Notes: generated by a model not told the origin, from the letters alone. 64,000 nucleotides of DNA from Burkholderia pseudomultivorans (GCF_001718415.1 NZ_CP013378.1:2356001-2420000); one strand, 5' to 3'. Positions 45,947-54,508 are shown, counted from the first letter of the stretch. Translations and numbers: made by a program.

Positions 45947-46974
45947 TGAAGTGGATCAAATGGCTCGGCTGGCCGATCGGCATCGGCATCCTGGTTGCGC
46001 TCGGGCTGCGCGACGGCGTCGGCGACGTGGTGCAGATGCTCGCGCGCGCCGGCTATGCGCTGCTGTGGCTCGTGCCGTTCCATGCGCTGCCGCTGCTGCT
46101 CGATGCGTATGCGTGGCATCGCCTGCTCGACCGGCGCGCGTCGCTGCCGTTCCTGTGGTGGATCGCGACCGTGCGCGAGGCCGTGAACCGGCTGCTGCCG
46201 GTGGTCGGGATCGGCGGCGAGCTGGTCGGGATCCGGCTCGCGCGCTGGCAGGTGTCGGACGCGAGCCGCGTGACGGCGTCGGTGATCGTCGAGGTGCTGG
46301 TGACGATCGTCGTCCAGTATGCGTTTGCCGCGCTCGGCCTCGTGCTGCTGCTCGCGACGACGCACGACATGGGCGGCGGCACGATCGGCGTCGCGCTGCT
46401 GCTGACGCTGCCGCTGCCCGTGCTCGGCGTCGTGCTGATGCGGCGCGGCGGGATCTTCCACGCGATCGAGCGCTTCGCGGGCCGCCTGCTCGGCGATTCG
46501 CACCGACTGCTGCAGGGCGTCGACGGCAAGCGGCTCGACGCCGACATCGACGCGCTGATGTCGCGCACGCCGCTGCTGTTCGGCGCGTTCTTCTGGCAGC
46601 TGGCCGGCTACGTGCTCGGCGCGCTCGAAATCTACTGGGCGCTCGCGCTGCTCGGCCATCCGGTGTCGATCGGCGGCGCGATCGCGATCGAGGCGATGAC
46701 GCAGGCCGTGCGGCATGCGGCGTTCATGGTGCCGGGCGGGCTCGGCGTACAGGAGGCGACCGTCGTGCTGCTCGCGCAGATGTTCGGCGTCGACCGCGAC
46801 ACCGCGCTGTCGCTGGCGCTCGTCAAGCGCGGCCGCGAAGTGCTGTTCAGCAGCCTGTCGCTGGTGTCGTGGCAGGTCGCCGAACTGCTGCGCACGCGCC
46901 GGCGGATCGCTGCACCGCCGGTCGCCCCGCATGCGGCGGCGCAGCGGGTGGCCGAAACCGAAACGACGCATTGA
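45943..46974 (+). CDS. hpnL: HpnL hopanoid-cluster membrane protein
   Basis: 343-aa polytopic protein (about 7-8 hydrophobic segments) of the lysylphosphatidylglycerol synthase/flippase superfamily, HpnL subgroup. The RLLPVVGIGGELVGIRLAR and HAAFMVPGGLGVQEATVVLL stretches are family landmarks. Role suggested by context: hopanoid localisation or transport; not demonstrated here. Coupled to hpnK by the ATGA overlap. The C-terminal 30 residues are variable. Confidence 0.88.
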   Translation: MMKWIKWLGWPIGIGILVALGLRDGVGDVVQMLARAGYALLWLVPFHALPLLLDAYAWHRLLDRRASLPFLWWIATVREAVNRLLPVVGIGGELVGIRLARWQVSDASRVTASVIVEVLVTIVVQYAFAALGLVLLLATTHDMGGGTIGVALLLTLPLPVLGVVLMRRGGIFHAIERFAGRLLGDSHRLLQGVDGKRLDADIDALMSRTPLLFGAFFWQLAGYVLGALEIYWALALLGHPVSIGGAIAIEAMTQAVRHAAFMVPGGLGVQEATVVLLAQMFGVDRDTALSLALVKRGREVLFSSLSLVSWQVAELLRTRRRIAAPPVAPHAAAQRVAETETTH

Positions 46975-47059
46975 ACGAGACGGGCCGCGCGCCCGTCTCG
47001 CGCTTTTGGCGTCGCGCGGGTATGCTTGCCGCGTGTTTTCTCGACATGCATTTCTTCCG

Positions 47060-47617
47060 ATGATCTTTCGTTTCCGGCTGCTTCCCGTGACGCTGCTGGC
47101 CGCTGCGCTGGCGCTGACCGGCTGCGACGACAAGCAAGGCGAGTTCGACGTGCAACGTATCAGGGACTTCTTCAACGCGATCAAGCCCGCGCCGCTGCTG
47201 CTCAAGGGGCTGAAGGTCGGCGAGTCGACCGAGGCCGACGTGCGCGGCACGATGGGCAGGCCCGAGACCGAGCGCACGTTTACCGACGGCTCGAAGCGGC
47301 TCGAATATCCGCGCGGCCCGATGGGCAACCAGACCTGGTTCGTCGACCTCGATGCGAACGGGCGCTACACGGGCGCGACGCAGGTGCTGACCGCCGACAA
47401 TTTCGCGAAGGTGCGCCCCGGGATGACCGAGGACGAGGTGCGGCGGCTGCTCGGCAAGCCGGGCGAGGTCGCGCAGTATCCACTGAAGCCGGAGACGGTG
47501 TGGAGCTGGCGCTGGCTCGAGGACGGCGTGAACACCGACGCGTTCTTCAACGTCCATTTCGGCCCGGACGGGCTGGTCTACACGACGTCGCGCTCGGACA
47601 TCCTGAAAGGGCGCTGA
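47060..47617 (+). CDS. Lipoprotein with two BamE/SmpA-like domains
   Basis: 185 aa. Lipoprotein signal LLPVTLLAAALALTGC with lipobox LTGC. The mature protein carries two BamE/SmpA-type repeats: GLKVGESTEADVRGTMGRPE (about 57-76) and FAKVRPGMTEDEVRRLLGKPG (about 117-137). The tandem layout differs from canonical single-domain BamE (about 110 aa). It follows hpnL by 85 bp. It may work at the outer membrane; the link to hopanoid traffic is only positional. Confidence 0.82.
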   Translation: MIFRFRLLPVTLLAAALALTGCDDKQGEFDVQRIRDFFNAIKPAPLLLKGLKVGESTEADVRGTMGRPETERTFTDGSKRLEYPRGPMGNQTWFVDLDANGRYTGATQVLTADNFAKVRPGMTEDEVRRLLGKPGEVAQYPLKPETVWSWRWLEDGVNTDAFFNVHFGPDGLVYTTSRSDILKGR

Positions 47618-47699
47618 GCGCCGCCGCATGCGCCTGCCGCCGGTTCGCGGCCGCGCCTCGTCGCTATATCGAAAAAGCGACCGGAAAATTGCAAAAAGT

Positions 47700-47743
47700 C
47701 CGCTTCCCGACGTGTTATCCGGCTGTCAGGAAGCGGCTTTTTT
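47700..47743 (+). terminator. Probable terminator after the BamE-like gene
   Basis: Stem CCGCTTCC/GGAAGCGG with a 21-nt loop, followed by C and six T. It lies 82 bp past the stop. Confidence 0.55.
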
Positions 47744-47915
47744 CCTTTTGAAACAGGGCGGTAGGGCACGGTTTCAAATAACGGGAAGATTTGCTGCGAC
47801 GCAGCAAACGGGCGCACGGTGATTTGAGGCAATCCTTTTCGCTTGCGACTATCCGCGTCAGCCCGGCGCGTGACACGCATTCGCGTCGGCAACCATTCCA
47901 ACTCTGGAGACGCGC

Positions 47916-48605
47916 GTGTTCCTTTACGGCTTTGGCCCCGTCCTGTGGGCCGGCACCGTGCAGACCATCGAGCTGTCGGTCCTGTCGCTTGCCACTGCGG
48001 TGGCGCTGGGACTGATCGGCGCGGTGGCGAAGCTGTCGCACAACCGGGTGCTGCGAGCGATCGCGACCGGTTATACGACGCTGATCCGCTCGGTGCCGGA
48101 TCTCGTCCTGATGCTGCTGCTGTTCTACAGCATCCAGATCTGGCTGAACCAGTTCACCGACCTCGTCGGCTGGGACCAGATCGACATCGATCCGTTCGTG
48201 GCCGGCGTGCTGACGCTCGGCTTCATCTACGGCGCGTACTTCACCGAGACCTTCCGCGGCGCGTTCCTGTCGGTGCCGCGCGGCCAGCTCGAAGCGGGCG
48301 CCGCGTACGGCATGAGCGGGATGCGCGTGTTCGTGCGGATCATGTTTCCGCAGATGATGCGCTTCGCGCTGCCGGGCATCGGCAACAACTGGCAGGTGCT
48401 CGTGAAGGCGACCGCGCTGGTGTCGATCATCGGTCTCGCGGACGTCGTGAAGGCCGCGCAGGACGCCGGCAAGAGCACCTTCAACATGTTCTTCTTCATT
48501 CTCGTCGCGGCGCTGATCTATCTGGCGATCACGACCGTTTCCAACCTCGTGCTGATCCAGCTCGAGAAGCGTTATTCCATGGGCGTGCGGCACGCAGAAC
48601 TATGA
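47916..48605 (+). CDS. hisQ: Basic amino-acid ABC transporter permease (HisQ type)
   Basis: 229-aa permease with about five hydrophobic segments. The cytoplasmic EAA loop is GQLEAGAAYGMSGMRVFVRIMFPQ. TLIRSVPDLVLMLLLFYSIQ is typical for the HAAT family, HisQ/ArgT-linked branch. GTG start with TGGAGA upstream. The stop overlaps the next permease (ATGA). Predicted uptake of arginine, histidine, lysine or ornithine, supported by the AST catabolic genes downstream. Confidence 0.9.
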   Translation: MFLYGFGPVLWAGTVQTIELSVLSLATAVALGLIGAVAKLSHNRVLRAIATGYTTLIRSVPDLVLMLLLFYSIQIWLNQFTDLVGWDQIDIDPFVAGVLTLGFIYGAYFTETFRGAFLSVPRGQLEAGAAYGMSGMRVFVRIMFPQMMRFALPGIGNNWQVLVKATALVSIIGLADVVKAAQDAGKSTFNMFFFILVAALIYLAITTVSNLVLIQLEKRYSMGVRHAEL

Positions 48606-49315
48606 TCGAGATCCTCCAGGAATTCGGCAAGGCGTTCCTTTACTGGGACGGCCAGCGCCTGTCCGGCCTTGCGGTGACGCTGTGGCTGCTCGTCGCGTCG
48701 ATTTCGCTCGGCTTCGTGTGCGCGGTGCCGCTCGCGGTCGCGCGCGTGTCGAAGAAGAAGTGGGTGTCGATGCCGGTGCGGTTCTACACCTACGTGTTTC
48801 GCGGCACGCCGCTCTACGTGCAGCTGCTGCTGATGTACACGGGCATGTACAGCCTCGAGTTCGTGCGTTCGCACTCGCTGCTCGACGCGTTCTTCAGGAG
48901 CGGCTTCAACTGCGCGATTCTCGCGTTCGCGCTGAACACCTGCGCGTACACGACCGAGATCTTTGCCGGTGCGATCCGCGCGATTCCGCACGGCGAGGTC
49001 GAGGCCGCACGCGCCTACGGGATGACGCCGTTCACGATGTATCGCCGCGTGATCCTGCCGTCGGCGCTGCGCCGCGCGCTGCCGCTGTACAGCAACGAGG
49101 TGATCCTGATGCTGCACGCGACGACCGTCGCCTTCACGGCGACCGTGCCGGACATCCTGAAGGTCGCGCGCGATGCGAATTCGGCGACCTACATGGCGTT
49201 CCAGTCGTTCGGGATCGCCGCGCTGATCTATCTTGCGGTATCGTTCGCACTCGTCGCGGCGTTTCGTCGCGCGGAGCGCCACTGGCTCGCGTATCTCGCG
49301 GCCGGCCGTCATTGA
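48602..49315 (+). CDS. hisM: Basic amino-acid ABC transporter permease (HisM type)
   Basis: 237-aa partner permease with an EAA loop GEVEAARAYGMTPFTMYRRV and YVFRGTPLYVQLLLMYTG near the middle. Translationally coupled to hisQ through the ATGA overlap; the ATPase gene follows after 21 bp. Hydrophobic segments near residues 21-43, 60-80, 95-115 and 185-215. Confidence 0.9.
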   Translation: MIEILQEFGKAFLYWDGQRLSGLAVTLWLLVASISLGFVCAVPLAVARVSKKKWVSMPVRFYTYVFRGTPLYVQLLLMYTGMYSLEFVRSHSLLDAFFRSGFNCAILAFALNTCAYTTEIFAGAIRAIPHGEVEAARAYGMTPFTMYRRVILPSALRRALPLYSNEVILMLHATTVAFTATVPDILKVARDANSATYMAFQSFGIAALIYLAVSFALVAAFRRAERHWLAYLAAGRH

Positions 49316-49336
49316 TTTCACTTCGAGGAGAGCCAG

Positions 49337-50137
49337 TTGGCCGAGATCACTCAAACGAGCGCGTCCGCTTCCGTGAAGCTTGCCGCGGTCGACATTCACA
49401 AGCGCTACGGCGACAACGAGGTGCTCAAGGGCGTGTCGCTGAACGCGAAAGCGGGCGACGTCATCAGCATCATCGGCGCGAGCGGCTCGGGCAAGAGCAC
49501 GTTCCTGCGCTGCATCAATTTCCTCGAACGGCCGAATGCGGGGCAGATCGTCGTCGACGGCGAAGCCGTGCGCACGAAGACCGACAAGGCCGGTGCGCTC
49601 GAGGTGGCCGATCACAAGCAGCTGCAGCGCATTCGCACGAAGCTTGCGATGGTGTTCCAGCACTTCAATCTGTGGGCGCACATGAACGTGCTCGAGAACG
49701 TGATGGAAGCGCCCGTGCACGTGCTCGGCATTTCGAAGAAGGAAGCCGAGGAGCGCGCGCGCGAGTATCTGGAGAAGGTCGGCCTGCCGCCGCGCGTGGA
49801 GAAACAGTATCCGTCGCACCTGTCGGGCGGCCAGCAGCAGCGTGTCGCGATCGCGCGCGCGCTCGCGATGCATCCCGACGTGATGCTGTTCGACGAGCCC
49901 ACTTCGGCGCTTGACCCGGAACTCGTCGGCGAAGTGCTGAAGGTGATGCAGAAGCTGGCCGAGGAAGGCCGCACGATGATCGTCGTCACGCACGAGATGG
50001 GTTTTGCGCGCAACGTGTCGAACCACGTGATGTTCCTGCACCAGGGGCGGACCGAGGAAGAGGGCGATCCGAAGGAGGTGCTGGTGCGCCCGCAGAGCGA
50101 GCGGCTGAAGCAGTTCCTGTCGGGCAGCCTCAAGTAA
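49337..50137 (+). CDS. hisP: Basic amino-acid ABC transporter ATPase (HisP type)
   Basis: 266-aa ATP-binding subunit. Walker [11 protein letters not shown]-loop MVFQHFNLW, signature [15 protein letters not shown], Walker [14 protein letters not shown] and switch His VVTHEMGF. HisP-type length with a C-terminal extension. TTG start at 49337 with GAGGAG upstream; no ATG is better placed. Third gene of hisQ-hisM-hisP, 25 bp before the AraC regulator. Confidence 0.93.
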   Translation: MAEITQTSASASVKLAAVDIHKRYGDNEVLKGVSLNAKAGDVISIIGASGSGKSTFLRCINFLERPNAGQIVVDGEAVRTKTDKAGALEVADHKQLQRIRTKLAMVFQHFNLWAHMNVLENVMEAPVHVLGISKKEAEERAREYLEKVGLPPRVEKQYPSHLSGGQQQRVAIARALAMHPDVMLFDEPTSALDPELVGEVLKVMQKLAEEGRTMIVVTHEMGFARNVSNHVMFLHQGRTEEEGDPKEVLVRPQSERLKQFLSGSLK

Positions 50138-50162
50138 CGGTAACGGAACAGGCAGGCTGCAC

Positions 50163-51203
50163 GTGGTACCGGTGTCTCGTCCCGCAGGCGCCACCCGCAC
50201 GACGCAGGTGGCGATCGTCGCATTGCCGCCCGTGTCGATGTCGGGCGTGGGTCCGATCGTCGATGCGTTGAACCTGGCGAACGAGATCGACGGGCGCCTG
50301 CTGTACCGCTGGCAGGTGTGCTCGTGGGACGGGCGGCCGGTGCCGCTCGCCGGCGGTGCGCAGTGGCATGCCGATGCAGCGTTCAACGATGCGATCGCGT
50401 GCGACTGGCTGATCGTCGTGTCGGAGCGGTTTCAGCAGTTCGCCGACTATCGGCTGTTTCTCGCGAGTCTCGCGCGGGTCGGGCCGCGCACGCCGCTGGT
50501 GAGCGGCATACATCACGGCGTGTGGTGGCTTGCGATGGCCGGGCAGTTGTCCGGGTATCGCGTGAGCGTGAACTGGGAGACGTATCAGCAGTTTGCCGAA
50601 CAGTTCGAGCGGTCGATCGTCACGCAGCAGATCTTCGAGATCGATCGGGACCGGGCGACCTGTGCGGGCGGTCAGGCCACCGTCGATTTCATGCTGGCGA
50701 TGATCGGCCGCGAGCACGGGCCCGAGCTTTCGGAGCGGATTGCCGATGCGCTCGGGGCGGGCACGCTGCGCAGCGGCGAGGAGCGGCAGCGCATTCCTTT
50801 CGTGACTGCGCCGGGCGAGCGGCATCCTCGGCTCAACGATGCGTTGCTGCTGATGGAAGCGAATATCGAGGATCCGCTGACGACCGATGAAATCGCCGGG
50901 CTGGTCGGGGTGTCGCGTCGGCAACTGGAGCGGCTGTTTCGGCAGTATCTCGGGGCGATGCCCTCCAAGTATTACCTCAATCTGCGATTGCTCAAGGCGC
51001 GCACCCAGTTGCAGCGGACCAGCAAGTCGGTCGTTCAGGTCAGTCTCGCATGCGGGTTTTCTTCGGCTGCGCATTTTTCCAATGCCTATCGGGAGCGGTT
51101 TGGGGTGACGCCGCGGGAGGATCGAAGGGCGTGGCTCGAGAAGCAGACGGGTGGGGGCAGTGAACCGCGGGCGGGGGCGCTCGTTGAGCGCGGGAAGGAT
51201 TGA
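50163..51203 (+). CDS. AraC/GlxA-family regulator, ArgR-like
   Basis: 346 aa. N-terminal DJ-1/PfpI-like GATase1 domain (VAIVALPPVSMSGVGPIVDALNLA; CAGGQATVDFML) and C-terminal AraC HTH (LTTDEIAGLVGVSRRQLERLF; VVQVSLACGFSSAAHFSNAYRE). This architecture matches Pseudomonas ArgR, which activates aot/AST operons in response to arginine. Position between the transporter and AST genes fits that role. GTG start at 50163. The AraC domain is intact, but the cassette downstream now separates it from astC by 3.7 kb. Confidence 0.88.
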   Translation: MVPVSRPAGATRTTQVAIVALPPVSMSGVGPIVDALNLANEIDGRLLYRWQVCSWDGRPVPLAGGAQWHADAAFNDAIACDWLIVVSERFQQFADYRLFLASLARVGPRTPLVSGIHHGVWWLAMAGQLSGYRVSVNWETYQQFAEQFERSIVTQQIFEIDRDRATCAGGQATVDFMLAMIGREHGPELSERIADALGAGTLRSGEERQRIPFVTAPGERHPRLNDALLLMEANIEDPLTTDEIAGLVGVSRRQLERLFRQYLGAMPSKYYLNLRLLKARTQLQRTSKSVVQVSLACGFSSAAHFSNAYRERFGVTPREDRRAWLEKQTGGGSEPRAGALVERGKD

Positions 51204-51231
51204 GGGCTGGGGGTTGGGGTTGGGGGTGGGT

Positions 51232-51304
51232 GGTGGTCCGCTTGGGTGGCCGTGAAGCACCTGTGATCGTGTCGGTCTATTAGCGTCGCCCCTGCGCGGG
51301 GCGG
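51232..51304 (+). repeat. 73-bp repeat, copy A (inverted relative to copy B)
   Basis: Identical at 69 of 73 positions to the reverse complement of 54665-54737; differences are single transitions. Ends in a CGCCCC.TGCGC.GGGGCG hairpin. The sequence of the cassette starts immediately past its GGGGCGG end. It lies 29 bp past the regulator stop. Confidence 0.85.
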
Positions 51305-51334
51305 TGGGCTCAATTGGCTTTCCTTAATGCAGTA

Positions 51335-51673
51335 TTAGTCGTGGGCAAGCCCAAATGAGGGTATGGCGTAGGGGGCGACATAGAACAGGATCGCCAGCAG
51401 CGTCGCGACGCCGAAAGCGATAGACCAACTGCGCCCCGACCATCGTCGATAGGCCACGGCGTTCAGCATACCGAACACGACGGCAGGCCATAGCAGTGAC
51501 GCAAGCAATTCGGCGACGAATCTCGCATGCGGTGCGCAGTGCTCCATATCGTTGCATCCGGTTGCATGTGATTTCACTTCGGGCCAGTGAATATGATTCG
51601 CTGCATAGATGGACGCCCATGTGACGAACAAGCCCCATGCAATACCTAGAACCGCCAGTACCGTACGCTTCAT
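51335..51673 (-). CDS. Small membrane protein, candidate Tae4 immunity protein
   Basis: 112 aa with three probable membrane segments (RTVLAVLGIAWGLFVTWASI; VAELLASLLWPAVVFGML; IAFGVATLLAILFYVAPYA). The loop between the first two holds CNDMEHC and would be periplasmic if the N-terminus is cytosolic. No family recognised. Its ATG overlaps the tae4 stop as ATGA, a strong sign of toxin-antitoxin-like coupling, hence the immunity suggestion. Known Tai4 proteins are soluble and periplasmic, so this would be a different type. The base composition is lower in GC than flanking core genes. Confidence 0.6.
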   Translation of the reverse strand: MKRTVLAVLGIAWGLFVTWASIYAANHIHWPEVKSHATGCNDMEHCAPHARFVAELLASLLWPAVVFGMLNAVAYRRWSGRSWSIAFGVATLLAILFYVAPYAIPSFGLAHD

Positions 51674-52302
51674 TTCACTTCCCAAAAGAGGATTTCTTTC
51701 GAATTCGATAGATCGGAAAACCAGTTATCGTCGCTGCCGGTCAGGTAGGAGCGAAGGCTGCGGAACTGCGACATGCCGACGCGGAATCGAAGGAAGTTCA
51801 CGAGCGAAGGCGTGAGCGTGTCTTTGTTCCAGAGATCGATATGGCCACCGCTCAGCGAGTCGGCTGAGTCGCCCTCCTGACGCCAGTAGCCGAAAAAGTA
51901 GATGATACCGGTTCGATTTTTTACCTTGTCCTGCCAATCCGAACCGGTAATGTTTTCAGGTTTGCCGAGACCGAGGAACGGGCGAAGCTTCAACCATTCA
52001 GCGAGTTCGTAAGCGCGCGTCGCTGTCGCTTTCCCGCCAAGTAGCAGGCGCCCCAGTGTCTTCTTGCCAGGCATCGGCTTCAGCACGTTTTGAGAAAACG
52101 ACTTCATGTCGCTTCCAATGCCGTGAAACGCGACGCTCATGCGAATGGCGCATTGATTGGCATATTCGCCGGTCGGGTCATCGTAGGGGTCTTTCTTCGG
52201 GTACGCGTTCCAAAGCGCTTGGAAGGACAAGGCTTGTAGTTGCACGGGCTTCTTTGAATTTGGGGTGTCGTTCGTGCGGACCTTTGTAGGTCGATTAGGC
52301 AT
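51670..52302 (-). CDS. tae4: Tae4-type T6SS amidase effector
   Basis: 210-aa peptidoglycan amidase predicted to cleave the gamma-D-Glu-mDAP bond in target cells after T6SS delivery. Tae4 catalytic residues are visible: Cys51 in NQCAIRMS and His154 in GGHIDLWN. No signal peptide, as expected for T6SS cargo. N-terminal ALWNAYPKKDPYDD and GIIYFFGYW are further Tae4-like patches. It follows PAAR by 3 bp, is translationally coupled to the candidate immunity gene, and all three read leftwards. GC is lower than in core genes. The start is the only ATG with normal spacing. Confidence 0.87.
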   Translation of the reverse strand: MPNRPTKVRTNDTPNSKKPVQLQALSFQALWNAYPKKDPYDDPTGEYANQCAIRMSVAFHGIGSDMKSFSQNVLKPMPGKKTLGRLLLGGKATATRAYELAEWLKLRPFLGLGKPENITGSDWQDKVKNRTGIIYFFGYWRQEGDSADSLSGGHIDLWNKDTLTPSLVNFLRFRVGMSQFRSLRSYLTGSDDNWFSDLSNSKEILFWEVK

Positions 52303-52305
52303 GGC

Positions 52306-52875
52306 TCACCCCGCAATATTTTTTGCTATGGCTTCGTCACCCCAATACACGGTGTAGTTTCCCGATTCATCGCCGGTGTTGATGCGCGGTAGCTCGCCGC
52401 TTGCGTCGAGTACGCCAGAATGGATGCGGCCGTCGGCTGTCTCGATGTAATACGGGTAACCGTCTGGGCCGACGGGAATACTGCCGTCAGTCGCAGCCTT
52501 GATCTGTTCATCAAATGCACCCTTCTTGAGCGACCTGACACCGCCTGTTGCCGTGCGGCTGGAAACGACTTCTCCCAGACCCTTTAGTCGATCATCGCAC
52601 CACGCTCGATCTGCAAGCTCAGCAACGATGCTTGGTGGAGTCGAGCAGCCGCACAGGACAATATCGCCGTCGAGCGCAACCTCGCCCTGAAACTTGAGTC
52701 GATAGGGGCCGCCGGCTTTTGCGATGATGCCGGTGCTTTGGCAGGCCGAGCAGAATGCACTACCGCCGATCAAGGCTACTTGATGCCCGCGAACCAAGAA
52801 TCGTGGTCCGTCATATGAGCGGATTGTTCCGCCGCTTGACAGGCTATCGCCGACGACTGCAATTCTTCTATTCAT
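52306..52875 (-). CDS. PAAR-domain T6SS spike tip protein
   Basis: 189 aa. The N-terminal PAAR domain (about 1-95) shows the repeated G-D turns and Cys/His pattern of this family: VVGDSLSSGGTI, HQVALIGGSAFCSACQSTG, then LDGDIVLCGCSTPP. The C-terminal part (about 120-189) has a YPYYIETADGRIHSG... and YTVYWGDEAIAK tail common in PAAR proteins that sit before effectors. The PAAR tip sharpens the VgrG spike and couples cargo. It is the first gene of PAAR-tae4-membrane protein. No VgrG or T6SS core genes lie in the window. ATG with GAGGG upstream. Confidence 0.87.
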   Translation of the reverse strand: MNRRIAVVGDSLSSGGTIRSYDGPRFLVRGHQVALIGGSAFCSACQSTGIIAKAGGPYRLKFQGEVALDGDIVLCGCSTPPSIVAELADRAWCDDRLKGLGEVVSSRTATGGVRSLKKGAFDEQIKAATDGSIPVGPDGYPYYIETADGRIHSGVLDASGELPRINTGDESGNYTVYWGDEAIAKNIAG

Positions 52876-53148
52876 GTTGGGTCCCTCGCGGAAAGTCTCA
52901 ATCGTAGTCGCGCGGCGCAAAGGGCCATCTCGATATTGTTCGAGACGTTTGAGATCGCGCCACGTCGATCGATTGCGCGACCCCGAAGGGCGAACTTGGA
53001 GCGCGCGTGGGGAGGATCGCCATTTTTGGCATCCGGCGCCGCCGTCCTGCTGGCGGCAATGAACCGCCTGCGTTGTTTGAGGGGTGTGTCCCTGTCGGCC
53101 GAGCGAAGCGAGGACGGAGCCAGCGGGCGGTATACCACTTCGTCGGGT
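52876..53148. other. Upstream region of the PAAR operon
   Basis: 273 bp between the PAAR start and the IS target site. It must hold the promoter of the minus-strand effector operon, but no certain boxes could be assigned. The right part (from about 53000) is GC-rich with no coding signal. Confidence 0.4.
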
Positions 53149-53156
53149 GGTGCGGC
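53149..53156. repeat. Target-site duplication, left copy
   Basis: GGTGCGGC, directly left of the IS256-family left inverted repeat. Identical to 54501-54508. Confidence 0.9.
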
Positions 53157-54500
53157 GGGCCTGTCAGGAATTTTGTGTTTAAGGCATAACATGCTCCCAA
53201 GGAGAGTTTATGCCTCGCAAACCGAAAGCCCAGCCGGCGGCTCTGCCGGCGATTCCGGCCGAGCTGCTCGAGCAGTTCGGCAACGGTCCGATGACGGCCG
53301 AAGCCATCAACGCCGCGACGCTGGCGCTCAAGAAGGCGCTGATCGAACGGGCGCTGGGCGGCGAGATGAACCATCATCTCGGCTACCCTCCCGGTGCTGC
53401 CAAGCCGGTCAACGCCACGAATCAGCGCAACGGCAAAGGGGCCAAGACGGTTCTGACCGAAGACGGCCCGATCCGTATCGAGGTGCCGCGTGACCGCGAC
53501 GGCAGCTTCGAACCCATCCTGATTCCCAAGCACGAACGGCGCTTCACGGGCTTCGACGACAAGATCGTCGCCATGTATGCCCGAGGCATGACCGTACGCG
53601 AGATTCAGGGCTTCTTGCTGGAACAGTACGGCACCGAGGTCTCGCCCGACTTCATCAGTTCGGTCACCGACGAGGTCATGGCCGAAGTAACCGCCTGGCA
53701 GGCCCGACCGCTTGAGCCGATGTATCCGGTCGTGTTTTTCGACGCACTGCGGGTCAAGATTCGCGAAGACGCCGTCGTGCGCAACAAGGCGGTCTATCTG
53801 GCGCTGGGCGTGCTGCCCGACGGCACGCGGGAAATCCTGGGCCTGTGGATCGAGAATACCGAGGGGGCCAAGTTCTGGATGAAGGTGTTCAACGATCTGA
53901 AGACGCGCGGCGTTCACGACATCCTGATTGCCGTCACGGACGGGCTCAAGGGCATGCCCGAAGCGCTGGCCGCCGTGTTCCCGGCCACCACGCTGCAGAC
54001 CTGCATCGTCCACCTCATCCGCAACAGCCTCGATTACGCCAGTTGGAAGGACCGCCGAGGCTTGGCCGCGGCGATCAAGCCGATCTACGCCGCTCCCAGC
54101 GCGGAAGCCGCTCAGGCCGAACTCGATGCGTTTGCGGATGGGCCGTGGGGTCAGAAATTCCCGACTGTCAGTAGCGCGTGGCGCAACGCCTGGGATCGCG
54201 TGATCCCGTTCTTTGCGTTTCCGCCGGGTGTGCGCAAGATCATTTACACGACGAACGCGATTGAAAATATCAACTCGCAGTTGCGCAAGATCATCAAGAC
54301 CCGTGGTCACTTCCCGACCGACGAGGCTGCCACCAAGCTCATCTGGCTGGCCTTGCGCAACATCACCGCGAACTGGGGGAGCGCCGCTCACGACTGGAAG
54401 ACGGCCATGAACCAATTCGCTATCCTTTACGCAGATCGATTCGTTCGGCCTTCCGTGTAATTACTCCACCCGCCTTGAACACGGAAATCCTGACACCCCC
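53157..54500 (+). mobile_element. IS256-family insertion sequence, intact
   Basis: 1344 bp. The 29-bp terminal inverted repeats (53157-53185 and 54472-54500) match at 23 of 29 positions and share the TGTCAGGA core. They are flanked by an 8-bp direct repeat GGTGCGGC. A single full-length transposase gene fills the interior. The size, ends and target duplication fit the IS256 family; IS406 of B. cepacia belongs to that family, but identity to it is not checked. Confidence 0.93.
53210..54460 (+). CDS. IS256-family (mutator-type) transposase
   Basis: 416 aa, uninterrupted. DDE residues: Asp in VVFFDALRVKIRE, Asp in AVTDGLKGMPEAL and Glu in the family signature YTTNAIENINSQLRK. N-terminal TAEAINAATLALKKALIERA and HHLGY are the DNA-binding region. 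ATG with AAGGAG upstream. No frameshift or internal stop, so it is probably active. Confidence 0.96.
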   Translation: MPRKPKAQPAALPAIPAELLEQFGNGPMTAEAINAATLALKKALIERALGGEMNHHLGYPPGAAKPVNATNQRNGKGAKTVLTEDGPIRIEVPRDRDGSFEPILIPKHERRFTGFDDKIVAMYARGMTVREIQGFLLEQYGTEVSPDFISSVTDEVMAEVTAWQARPLEPMYPVVFFDALRVKIREDAVVRNKAVYLALGVLPDGTREILGLWIENTEGAKFWMKVFNDLKTRGVHDILIAVTDGLKGMPEALAAVFPATTLQTCIVHLIRNSLDYASWKDRRGLAAAIKPIYAAPSAEAAQAELDAFADGPWGQKFPTVSSAWRNAWDRVIPFFAFPPGVRKIIYTTNAIENINSQLRKIIKTRGHFPTDEAATKLIWLALRNITANWGSAAHDWKTAMNQFAILYADRFVRPSV

Positions 54501-54508
54501 GGTGCGGC
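54501..54508. repeat. Target-site duplication, right copy
   Basis: GGTGCGGC, directly right of the IS right end. Identical to the left copy at 53149-53156. Confidence 0.9.

Noticed and set aside
52898..54415. Long minus-strand frame opposite the IS256 transposase
   Set aside because: Spans the IS end and target site, so it cannot be an old gene; the transposase on the other strand has full DDE motifs.
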